Part shown: positions 1 to 8,013 of the stretch, one piece after another | Position numbering within the stretch: the first letter of the stretch is position 1 | How the letters are laid out: each line of letters opens with the position of its first letter | Assembly: GCA_003339415.1 (NCBI GenBank) | Contig: PDHQ01000013.1 | Location: 234,793 to 298,792 of the forward strand | DNA length: 64,000 bases | Source: Ophiocordyceps camponoti-saundersi (nom. inval.) | Taxonomy: Eukaryota; Ascomycota; Sordariomycetes; Hypocreales; Ophiocordycipitaceae | Direction of reading: 5' to 3' | Translations under genes and position numbers: made by a program | Notes under the pieces: model-generated | Told to the model about the DNA's origin: nothing | Database searches by the model: none | What the model saw: only the letters and a program-made list of their open reading frames with translations

Positions 1-1111
1 TCTACGACGTCAAGAAGGCACAAGACCTGCCCTTTGAAAGCGACCACTACCTACCAATGTGTAAGGGATTCCTTGCCCCTTTCCCATTTCGTCTCACCGT
101 CCGTGGCTGACGCGTCTCTCTAACTCTCTCTGTTTAGCTGCAGACGCCGAAGCGCAGTACGCCACGGCTACGCTCAAGGACATCAGACACCTGGTCGAGC
201 AGCTACGGCTGCGTGACGAGCGGATGAACCTGCTGGAACAGGACCTGCGGCGCACGACGGAAGACTTTCGACGCCTTAGAGAGGACATGCTTCCGGCGCT
301 GCGGCTGGCCAAGGACGCGCAACAGCCTCTGCCCAACGTCGGCGACGGTTCGCAGGCTTACAGCTACGAGGCGATCCTATCGCCGCCAGCACCGACGCCG
401 GGTCTAATGCGGTCGTATTCACAGAGGAAGATTCTGATCGGGGCGACATCCAAGGGGACGTCGCCGACACAGCCGACGCACGAGAGGACGATTGCCGAGC
501 AGACGCTGGATCCGGCGGAGAGGGCCGTCATGTCGTCGTCGCATCTGGCCGCGATGAACGGCGGGTCAGGCGCCAACACGTCGTCGTACCCTTCGCCCAA
601 CATACCGTCGCCGACGTCGCCGCAGAACCACGTGAGCGGGACGACGCTAGCTTCGAGATCATACTCGTCGGCCTCGTCGAGTAACCGGCCCGGGTTGGAC
701 GAGCACGGGTCGCGCGACAAGTCGGCGCCTCCACGACGGCGCGAGACGCCGGCGCCGGACACGCCCAGCACGAGCAACGCGTCGGTGGAGATATTCAAGT
801 CGTTCCGCGTCAGCATGGACGACCCGTGCCACAAAGTGCTGCCGGCGGCGCTGAAGAAGTACCAGATCAACGCGCCGTGGGACCAGTACGCGCTGTACAT
901 TGTCTACGGCGACCAAGAGCGGTGTTTGGGCATGGACGAGAAACCGCTGATACTGTTTAAGCAGCTGGATAAGGAGGGCAAGAAGCCCATGTTTATGCTG
1001 CGGAAGACGAACAACTCCCAGGTCGACGGCGGCGATGCGGGCGGAGCGGGCATGGGGGGAGCGGCGAGGGGGACGGCGACGGGGTACGACCCGCCGGGGG
1101 GGATTATATGA
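1..1111 (+). CDS. ste50: Ste50-type MAPK adaptor, 3' part (5' end outside window)
   Basis: Two exons are visible: 1-60 and 138-1111, with an intron at 61-137 (GTAAGG...TTTAG, phase 1). Joining them gives a continuous frame reading through PFESDHYLPMS and ADAEAQYATATLKDIRHL into a helical segment (RLRDERMNLLEQDLRR) and a Ser/Pro-rich linker. The C-terminal 75 or so residues form a Ras-association fold, with VEIFKSFRVSMDDPC, DQYALYIVYGDQERCLG and KPMFMLRK as its strands. Ste50 links the Ste11-class MAPKKK to Cdc42/Ras-type GTPases in pheromone, filamentation and osmostress signalling. The N-terminal SAM domain expected for the family lies upstream of the window. A glycine-rich tail ends the protein just before a TATG microsatellite. 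Identification rests on the RA domain plus the conserved pre-RA helix and is secure. Confidence 0.9.
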
Positions 1112-1189
1112 GAGAAGCTCTCTGATGCTTGGTCCGAATGAGGGATTGCTTGCCGGATGTCGGTATGGCCTGGATGTGTGTTGTATGTG

Positions 1190-1313
1190 TGCTGTATGTG
1201 TGTATGTATGTAGGTATGTATGTACAGTACGTACGTCTGCATGCATGCATGCATATACCTACCTACCTACCTGGTAGATAGGCATATATGTAGGTATATA
1301 GGTAGGTATGTAT
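1190..1313. repeat. TATG/TACC/GGTA microsatellite cluster
   Basis: Interspersed TGTATG, TACCTACC and TAGGTAGG tetranucleotides, some as inverted pairs (ACCTACCTACC followed by GGTAGATAGG). The same GGTA/TACC motif recurs throughout the intergenic DNA of the window. Confidence 0.85.
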
Positions 1314-1695
1314 GCCTCGTTGCTACGAAGAGGGGAGGGCAAGGGGAAGAGGAGCATCTTATAGTGAGATGGAGACATAAAAGGGAAAGGGTCGCGTCAC
1401 AGCAAGGGAAGGGCACAGAGTTGTGGCTTGTGGCCGGCGAAAGGAAAAGGCTGAATATGAATGGCTAGAAGTCTGTCTCTCTTGTCTCTCTCTCTCTTGT
1501 GGAGGAGAGGGAGGAAGCGGGGATGTATGTGTATGTACATATGTATGTATGTATGTATGTATGTGAGGTGAGAGGGAGAGGGAGAGGGAGAAAGAGGAGA
1601 AAGAGAACAAGCAAGAAGAAGGAGATGACGATGACGATGACGATGACGAATGGCGATGATGATGATATTGATGATGACGATGGAGGAGGAGGAGA

Positions 1696-1749
1696 AGGAA
1701 GAAGAAGAAGAAGAAGAAGAAGAAGAAGAAGAAGAAGAAGAAGAAGAAG
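1696..1749. repeat. (GAA)n trinucleotide repeat
   Basis: About 17 uninterrupted AAG/GAA units, preceded by a GACGAT repeat at about 1624-1650. It is an all-purine strand of the kind that can form triplex DNA. Confidence 0.95.
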
Positions 1750-1795
1750 GATAATTAGACAAAGTTCCTCAGCCCCATCCAGATCCTTTGCTCCT

Positions 1796-2160
1796 CTTTC
1801 TCTCTCTCTCTCTCTCTTGCTTTGTCTCTTCCCCCTCCTCCTCCTCCTCCTCTCTCTCTCTCTCTCTTATGCTTGGCTTCCTTAGAAACTGAGTTGAAGA
1901 TGCACACACAAAGGAAGGGAGGGGGAAAGTGGGGAGAAGGTTTTCGTGACGGTTACTTTACCCGTGATGGATCATGGAAAAAGGGAAACCATCTGATTTT
2001 GGCTTTTTCTTCGATGACCATCTTCTTCGCCCCCCTCCCTCTCTCTTTTTCTCTCTCTCTCTCTCTCGCTTTCTCTCTCTCTCGCTCTCTCTCTCTCGCT
2101 CTCTCTCTTTCTCTCTCTCCCTCTCGCTTTCTCTCGCTCTCTCCCCCCCTGTCCCCCCCT
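1796..2160. repeat. (CT)n-rich polypyrimidine tracts
   Basis: Several CT runs broken by CG, CC and TT interruptions, at 1796-1870 and 2036-2160. They lie upstream of the small gene at 2680 and may be part of its promoter. Confidence 0.85.
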
Positions 2161-2679
2161 CTCTGTAAAGAGATCTTCTCTCTTCTTTTCCCTGCTACCT
2201 TCCTCTCCATCCCCCCTCCTCTGTCCTCTTACCCTTGTTCATCTTTGTTTCCTCTCACTCCTTCCTCTCAACTACATACATACATACATCTGTAATTCCA
2301 CCTTGTCGTTTACCGAGAGGAGAACCTGTCTTGTTCTTCTTCCCCGCGAGAAGCAATCATATATATATACATACGTACACACATCACATACCAAGAGCAT
2401 CACGATTTTGCGACAATGGACAAGTAATAGAAAGCTTCGAATACCGGGGTTGTTGATCTGCAGTTATACGAACGACATTATCATGAAGGTGGTGCTGCTG
2501 CTGGCGGTGCATCTCTCATTCTGAGTGCAGATGCGTCTGGTGGCTTGAAATAGGGGTGATGTTTATTTCTTGTTGATCAGAAACATTCACACACACACAC
2601 GGAGGGGAGAGACCAGAGACACACACACATACATACAGAGACACACAGAGAGAGAAAGAGAGAAAGAAACAAAAAAGTC

Positions 2680-3105
2680 ATGACAGACACAAGAAGCAGC
2701 TCGATACCGACGGAAAGCGACCTCGCCGTCCGGGTACTCGAGCTCCTAACGGGAGGGTCAACGGGCGAAAAGGTGGTACGAGGATTCCTCATGGGCGTCG
2801 CGCTCGGGCTCATCCTCGGCGGCGTCTGTTGCTGTTGGGTTCCGTGCTTCGGAAGAGCAGACCGGCAACGAAGTCTTCAACGGAGAAGAAGAATCATCAT
2901 AAGACGAAGACGAAGAAGGAGGCGTGAAGAGTGGGGGGACGATGAGGAGGATGATGATGATGATGATGGGGAGGAGGTGGATGAGGAAGATGAGGAGGAT
3001 GAGGATGGGGAGGTGGTGAGGAGAAGGGGGTTGCGGGTTATCATGAGGGAAAGGTTGCCGTGGTTTAGAGGTGGCGGAGGAGGAGGAGGAGAGACGGTTG
3101 CGTAG
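2680..3105 (+). CDS. Small single-TM membrane protein with acidic tail, unknown function
   Basis: A 141-aa frame with an ATG start after an AC/AG repeat. Residues 1-32 are soluble (MTDTRSSSIPTESDLAVRVL), and residues about 34-57 are one hydrophobic segment (GFLMGVALGLILGGVCCCWV) ending in a CCCWVPCF cysteine cluster that could be palmitoylated. A basic patch (RRRRIIIRRRRRRRR) follows, then an Asp/Glu-rich stretch and an R/G-rich end. The N-terminal half has normal codon composition and looks like a real protein. The second half is encoded by GAA/GAT repeats and may have expanded by slippage. I recognise no domain, so any function would be a guess. An alternative is that only the first 60 residues are selected and the tail is repeat read-through. 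Confidence 0.5.
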   Translation: MTDTRSSSIPTESDLAVRVLELLTGGSTGEKVVRGFLMGVALGLILGGVCCCWVPCFGRADRQRSLQRRRRIIIRRRRRRRREEWGDDEEDDDDDDGEEVDEEDEEDEDGEVVRRRGLRVIMRERLPWFRGGGGGGGETVA

Positions 3106-3920
3106 TAAGTAAGCTTGGCTTGGTAGCTGGTAGGCTGAGTTGGAGGTGTTAGTTGAGAGGGGAAGGGAGGGTGACCAAGGGAGGGTGACGAAGAGAGGGG
3201 GAGAGATTCGTCGTCAGATTACGCAAAGGGGAGGAGAAAGAAGCAGATAAATAAGCGTCGTCGTCGTCGTCGTCGTTATCATAATCATCGTCGTCGTCAT
3301 CATAATCATCGTCGTCGTCATCACCGTGATCCCATCATCTCCTCCATCCATCCACCTTTACGAGATTGCTGTCGTCGTCGGCTCGTGGCGCAGCAGGAAC
3401 GGAAAGACGGTTACCCAGAGCCTAGGGCTGCTTCTAGACGCTACCCCGCTATATTTATACTGCTTTCGAGGGTGGCGCGTGGCGGGTCGAATCCTCCCCC
3501 CCCCCCCCCTAATGGGGCCTTATCTATTAGACTAGGTATCATAGAGGAGGAACTCCCATTCCGATCCGTCACGGGGTCGAATCCGTCCGTTGTCGTCGAC
3601 CTTGTTCTGCTTCTCCCTCTCTTCTTCCTCTTCCTCTTGTCCTTCTTCATCCTTAATTTTGTTCTACTTCCCTCTCGTTTCTTTCGTCTTCGTCCGTCTC
3701 TTCCGGCTGCCGCCCTCCCCCCTCCTCCCCCTTCCTCCCCTTGCGCCTCCACCGTCTCGGCCGAAACACGGACCATCCAACAGACTCTCGACCAAGCAAC
3801 AGACTCTCCTCCTCCCTCCCGCTCGTTCTCCTTCTCCTTCTCTCGCTCTCGAACTACCACCTCTAGGTACTGAAAGGCGTGTCTCCCTTTGAAAACATCC
3901 GTATACATGTCCAGCCTATC
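3106..3920. other. Intergenic region and 5' flank of the next gene
   Basis: Contains a GTC/ATC repeat at 3256-3324, a 13-nt poly-C run near 3497-3509 and a CT-rich stretch at 3600-3865. The pyrimidine-rich part directly before the next ATG is typical of a fungal promoter/5' UTR. No gene is seen. Confidence 0.65.
3256..3324. repeat. (CGT/ATC)n trinucleotide repeat
   Basis: Alternating GTCGTCGTC and ATCATAATC blocks forming a compound trinucleotide array. Confidence 0.9.
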
Positions 3921-5249
3921 ATGCTCGACGACAACCTCCCGACCTATCGCCTCCTCCCCGCGCCCGACGACCCCCCTCATAGCTTCGCCTACTTCTCTCA
4001 CAACGGTTCGGAGCCGGTAGCAGTCTACCTCCTGAAGCGGCCGCCGTCGCGAGGCCGATACGCTCTCGGCCTACTCGACGCCCAGTGTCCGTCCCTCGTC
4101 TACGCCGAGGTTGTCGTCAAGCCCGAGTGGTCGCAAGCTTCTTCGACCGAGGCGCGATCCTCACCCGTGCCCCTCGTACCAGATGCCTTTACCCTCGAGC
4201 TCTGTAATCCGGATCTGGCCGTGGCCGTGAAGCTGAGGCCGGCTAGCTGGAATAAGTCGGACGCCTGGGAGTTTGAGGTTCCGGAGACAAGCTTCAAGTT
4301 GCCGAGCGCCAGTCGAATCGATCAGGATGCCGATAACAAGTCTCCCGTCGCCGCTCTGGCGCCGCGCGTCTGCTTTCGCTGGAAGCGCGATAGCAGGCTT
4401 ACAAAGGACTTGACCTGCTACATGTGCGGCAGGACTGTCGCCGGTACCAAGAGCAAGGAGCCCGACATCACCGTCGCCATGTTCCGCGCTACCAAGAACC
4501 AGGGTGCTGTGACCATCTACGAACCAAATCTGGCACGTGTCGACGTCGAGGACCGCAAGGGTCTCGAGCTCATATTGCTAATGGGCGCCGTCGCCATACG
4601 CGACTTGTATCTGGCTCATCGTTCCGATCCCTTCAATCTCGCCTCCTCCGCTGCCGCCGGCCCTCAACCCGTCCTTGCCTCGGGCGCCCTGAACGATCAC
4701 CCTCCCGTCGCTCGTCCTCCGCCTCAGCACCCTCATCAACCTCCTCTGCCTCCTCCACGGCAGCACCAGCAGCAGCAGCCACCACTACAGCCACCGAACG
4801 GAGACGCCGAGACGAGACGGCTACAGGCCATGATGGCTCAAGAAGAGCGAGAGCGTCAACGGAGAGATCATGAGGAGCAGATGCGCATCCAGCGAATGCT
4901 GGCCGACGAGGAGGCCCATGAGCGCCGACGACGAGAGGCTGAGGTCGAGAGGGAGACGGAGCGACTTCGTCGGCAGTATGGTGTGCCATCGCCGCCGCCG
5001 CCGCAGCAGCAGCAGCAGCAGCAGCAACGGTCGGCTTGGCCCCCAAACGGTGGCTGGTGGCAAGGCCCCGCGCCGACGCCGCCACCGCCGAGGCCCAATA
5101 GTGTAGGCGACCGGCGTAAATACTCGGGTCCGCTCAATATGCTGCTGCACGGCCCGTACGCGCAACCGGCTTCAAACGGGAGCGGCTTCTTTCACCGGGC
5201 CGACGATCGGCGGGGGAGGATGCAGAAGAAGCGCAGCGTTCATTTTTAG
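3921..5249 (+). CDS. Conserved-looking fungal protein of unknown function, 442 aa
   Basis: The frame is open further upstream to a GTG at 3879, but the first ATG is at 3921 (MLDDNLPTYRLLPAPDD), so I start there. Residues 1-240 form a compact globular domain rich in beta-type sequence (FAYFSHNGSEPVAVYLLKR, ALGLLDAQCPSLVYAEVVV, CFRWKRDSRLTKDLTCYMCG, TIYEPNLARVDVEDRKGLEL, LLMGAVAIRDLYL). A Pro/Gln-rich linker and a charged coiled-coil helix follow (about residues 300-350, repeated ER/RR/EE), then poly-Gln and a Pro-rich basic tail. The CYMCG pair alone is not a zinc finger. The first half looks like a conserved domain, but I cannot name it. Single exon, convergent with gpi12. Confidence 0.75.
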   Translation: MLDDNLPTYRLLPAPDDPPHSFAYFSHNGSEPVAVYLLKRPPSRGRYALGLLDAQCPSLVYAEVVVKPEWSQASSTEARSSPVPLVPDAFTLELCNPDLAVAVKLRPASWNKSDAWEFEVPETSFKLPSASRIDQDADNKSPVAALAPRVCFRWKRDSRLTKDLTCYMCGRTVAGTKSKEPDITVAMFRATKNQGAVTIYEPNLARVDVEDRKGLELILLMGAVAIRDLYLAHRSDPFNLASSAAAGPQPVLASGALNDHPPVARPPPQHPHQPPLPPPRQHQQQQPPLQPPNGDAETRRLQAMMAQEERERQRRDHEEQMRIQRMLADEEAHERRRREAEVERETERLRRQYGVPSPPPPQQQQQQQQRSAWPPNGGWWQGPAPTPPPPRPNSVGDRRKYSGPLNMLLHGPYAQPASNGSGFFHRADDRRGRMQKKRSVHF

Positions 5250-5474
5250 AGGAGAGACTTTAATTCCTTAGAGAATGAAAGCTTTTTTACTCTCGAGATG
5301 CGAGCACTTCTCTGTAGGATACGATACGGTGAAGGCGTCATGTATCAGGGGTATATTCTCTTCTTCGGTCTGTCATATGTATGTATATACATCCACCTGT
5401 ATGAAGAAACGCGTGAAAGATGTTCGTGTATACAAAGCGTTAGATGAGCCATGCCCTTCCCCCCCCTTCGTCCC

Positions 5475-6550
5475 TCACGCCGTCGACGCGTGACCTCTCT
5501 TCACCGATGACGGCCTCTTCTCAAGCCGCAAGTCGTTGATGACCATGTACCTGCTGAAGAGGATATACAGATGACGAAACCAAACCATCTGACTGCGATG
5601 AGCCTGCATCATGGCCCTCCGAGCAGCGATGAAACCCGACCAGCCACTAACGAAAAGCAAGCTCGAAGGATGATGAACCTCCTCTTCCCCTTCCCCCTCC
5701 TTTTTCGTCTTCACCCTCTTCTCCGCCTCCATCGAAGCAGAAGCAACAGCACGCTCAGAAAGAAAGACGGAGAGAAAAACATCAAAGACGGAGATGTACT
5801 TTCGCAAAACGTTCACAGTCGAGAGCGCGTACAGGTCTACCGCCGTCGCATCCTCGTCGGACGCGAACCTCTCGACGAATGCCTTTGCGCCGTGGTACAG
5901 GGAGATGTGGTTTGGGTGGGAGGATACGCCGGTGTGGTCGAAGGTGATGAGGACGTCGATTGTTGGCTTTGACGATGATGCTTTCGAGGTGAATGCCGAG
6001 GCGAGGAGGGAGGCGATCTTTTCGCTTGGCCAGGTTTTTGTCATGGAGTCTGGGAAGTCTTTTCTATTGCCATGATGGTATGTATGTCAGTGATGGGAAC
6101 GAGGTTAAGGTGGGATAAGGAAAAGGGGAAGGTTAAGGTGGGATAAGGAAAAGGGGAGAGACGAAACGGATTATCAACAACAAAGACATCATCTTCCCCC
6201 CTCAACCCAAGCATAACTCCACTCCTCACCAACTCCCTCCTCCTCAAACTACCCAGCCCAGCCGCGTCCCCTGTACTAAGACACAGTATCTTAACATGGT
6301 TACCCGTCTCAGGACGGGAGAGAGCCAGGACGGTGGGCGCGAAGAACATGGCTTCGTCGTCTGGGTGTGCTATCAAGAGGCATATTCGTCTGTTTCGCAG
6401 CAGCTGTTGATGTTGGGCGTGGGTTTTCCCGCCGATGAGAAAGCTGCTTATTGCTTTTGAAGCGTTTATCGTGTTGGTGGTTGTCAGGAGGCTGAAGGAT
6501 AGGGCTAGTATTGCTGCTGCGATGGCGCTTAGGTAGAGCCAGAGCGCCAT
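5475..6550 (-). CDS. gpi12: N-acetylglucosaminyl-phosphatidylinositol de-N-acetylase (PIG-L/Gpi12)
   Basis: Two exons on the minus strand, 6550-6163 and 6058-5475 (intron 6059-6162), giving 323 aa. It removes the acetyl group from GlcNAc-PI, the second step of GPI-anchor synthesis, on the cytosolic face of the ER. Seen directly: an N-terminal membrane anchor (residues 4-22), the LmbE-type metal motif AHPDDEAMFF (His62-Asp65), LCLSTGDAAGLGSLRRREL, the downstream FDHTGVSSHPNHIS with the second metal histidine region, and DSMTKTW across the splice. The donor (GTCTCT) is weak, but it is the only one that restores HFPDSM in phase; a CTTAAC branch-like site lies in the intron. The C-terminal half has a Lys/Glu-rich insert (EKRVKTKKEGEGEEE) not needed for catalysis. 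Confidence 0.88.
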
Positions 6551-6822
6551 TTTTTTGAGGGAGGGAGTGGTGGCTTTGGGAAATGCCGCGTGGGCTTTTT
6601 AGAGTGAGGGGGCGCGTTGGTGGTGATGATGACGATGATGGTTGATGTCAGGTTGATCGGGGCGGAAAAACCTCATCGGATATATGCACGGATAAGTGTA
6701 TTCCAACTACCTACCTACACCAAAGAGCTACAGCAGACAGCCATCACCACCATCACCACAAACCACCACTATCTCCCCAAACCACCACCATCTCCCCATC
6801 ACCAATCCCCCCAAAGGAAACC
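6551..6822. promoter_or_regulatory. Shared divergent promoter region, gpi12 / small membrane protein
   Basis: 272 bp separate the two start codons, read in opposite directions. The right half is rich in CACC/ACCACC and ends in ACCATGG, a strong fungal start context. No TATA box is obvious. Confidence 0.5.
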
Positions 6823-7516
6823 ATGGCACGGAAAAGCTTCTCCCCCCCACGGAAACACCCCAGCCGCTCTCCCCCCACCCTCTCAGAAGAGACCCTCCTC
6901 AACCTCGCCCAAGAGCGTAACCTCCTCTCCACACCCTCTTCATCTTCACCACCACCTCCTCAGCCAGGAACACGTCTTCTCGACAGCTGCCTTTGGTCGG
7001 CTTCACTTGCGATGCTACACTTCACCTTTGACGTTCTCGTTCAGCACCAGTACGGCAGAGAGATGGTATGGTCTGAACTTTGCGTCCGCACCGTCCGAGC
7101 ATGGCTACGTACGTGAATCCCTCCCTTTCCCCCTTCTACATCATCATCGTCCCATGATATTACCCCCACCTCCCCCCCCCATAAAATGCAGACAAAGGAA
7201 AAAACTCATCGGTTTACAAGTCTTCCTCATCCTCGTCTACACCCTACATCCCCATCAGGGCACATCCCTCCCCCTCTTCCCCCCCAACCTTCAACGCCCA
7301 GCCCGTCAGAGCGTCTTCTTCGTCGGTAGCCTCCTCTGCGGCTGTTATCTGATACACCTGTCCAACACGGCCGGCTATCTCGCCACCATGAAGAGAGCAC
7401 CGCCCCTAGGCTGTCTATGGCTTTGGGCCGTCGTCGAACTTGAATTGACCGCTGCCGTCGCCAGCTTGGCCGCTGTCGCCTTGTTTCTCTGGAGGGGCGG
7501 CTACGATATCAAGTAA
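6823..7516 (+). CDS. Small polytopic membrane protein (fungal DUF7719-like), 204 aa
   Basis: Exons 6823-7112 and 7192-7516, intron 7113-7191 (GTGAAT...TGCAG). The phases match (AC + A) and the join reads LRTQRKKLIGLQVFLILVY. The start has an ACCATGG context. The N-terminal third is Ser/Pro-rich. It is followed by SMLH-like LAMLHFTFDVLVQHQYGREM, then three hydrophobic segments: VFLILVYTLHP, a stretch around VGSLLCGCYLIHLSNTAGYL, and APPLGCLWLWAVVELELTAA. The signature GCYLIH-SNT-GYLA-MK-APPLGCLWLW matches a fungal ER-type membrane family I know as DUF7719. That label is from memory and the function is unknown. Convergent with nha1. Confidence 0.72.
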
Positions 7517-8013
7517 ATGGGTCAGCGCTGAGAGAGGGGAGGTAGATGAGTCTTCAGCCCGTCTCGACGGAGTGAAACAAGCACACTTACGCCTACCACG
7601 ACGCACATACGGAGTACACGCACCGCGTTGCACAGCAAGAAGAGCATGTGCTTCCTTGCACAAGCAAGCCGTGCTACCCCCATCGTCTGTAGCACCTCTT
7701 CAATGCATAAAACAACAGAACAGTCAGTCTGGCCGCCGAGGCCTCCCGAGTCTTAACTCTCCTCAAGGCATCTACCAAGAATCCCTCTTTTACACGTCGA
7801 GATTTCACCAACACCTTTCTATGCGTCGAGAAAAAACCTCGACTGGATACATGTGCGTCTGCCTCGCGGGTATCTGACAGAACCAACAAACGACCAGCCC
7901 CTTGTCCCTTAAATCTAGACCGTCCTTTTTCTGTCGCCGACGTGCCGCAGTCCTGTTTCGCCGCCGACTTCACCACCTTGTCGCCGATCCCTTTTCTAAC
8001 GTTCGTGCCTTCG
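7517..8013. other. Convergent intergenic region
   Basis: 497 bp between two gene 3' ends. No coding signature, RNA gene or repeat seen. Reading frames here start at non-ATG codons or are antisense to the end of nha1. Confidence 0.6.

Larger units (their letters stand above)
1112..2679. other. Intergenic region full of microsatellites
   Basis: No credible gene. It holds the 3' flank of ste50 and then successive simple repeats. Translations of this stretch are runs of Arg, Glu, Ser or Leu created by the repeats themselves and are not coding. Confidence 0.75.

Noticed and set aside
1397..1885. Open frames of 120-130 codons on both strands
   Set aside because: They are translations of GAA, GAT and TC repeats (poly-Ser, poly-Arg, poly-Asp) without non-repeat coding sequence.
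3480..3600. Two tRNA B-box-like strings (GGGTCGAATCC) at about 3486 and 3573
   Set aside because: Neither has pairing T, D or acceptor stems; a matching A-box is missing or misplaced.
3879..3920. Longer N-terminus for the protein at 3921
   Set aside because: The upstream start would be GTG; nuclear fungal genes normally use ATG, first found at 3921.
6617..7516. A single 299-codon plus-strand gene
   Set aside because: Its first half is His/Pro-rich out-of-frame sequence; the conserved protein uses the 6823 ATG frame and an intron at 7113-7191.
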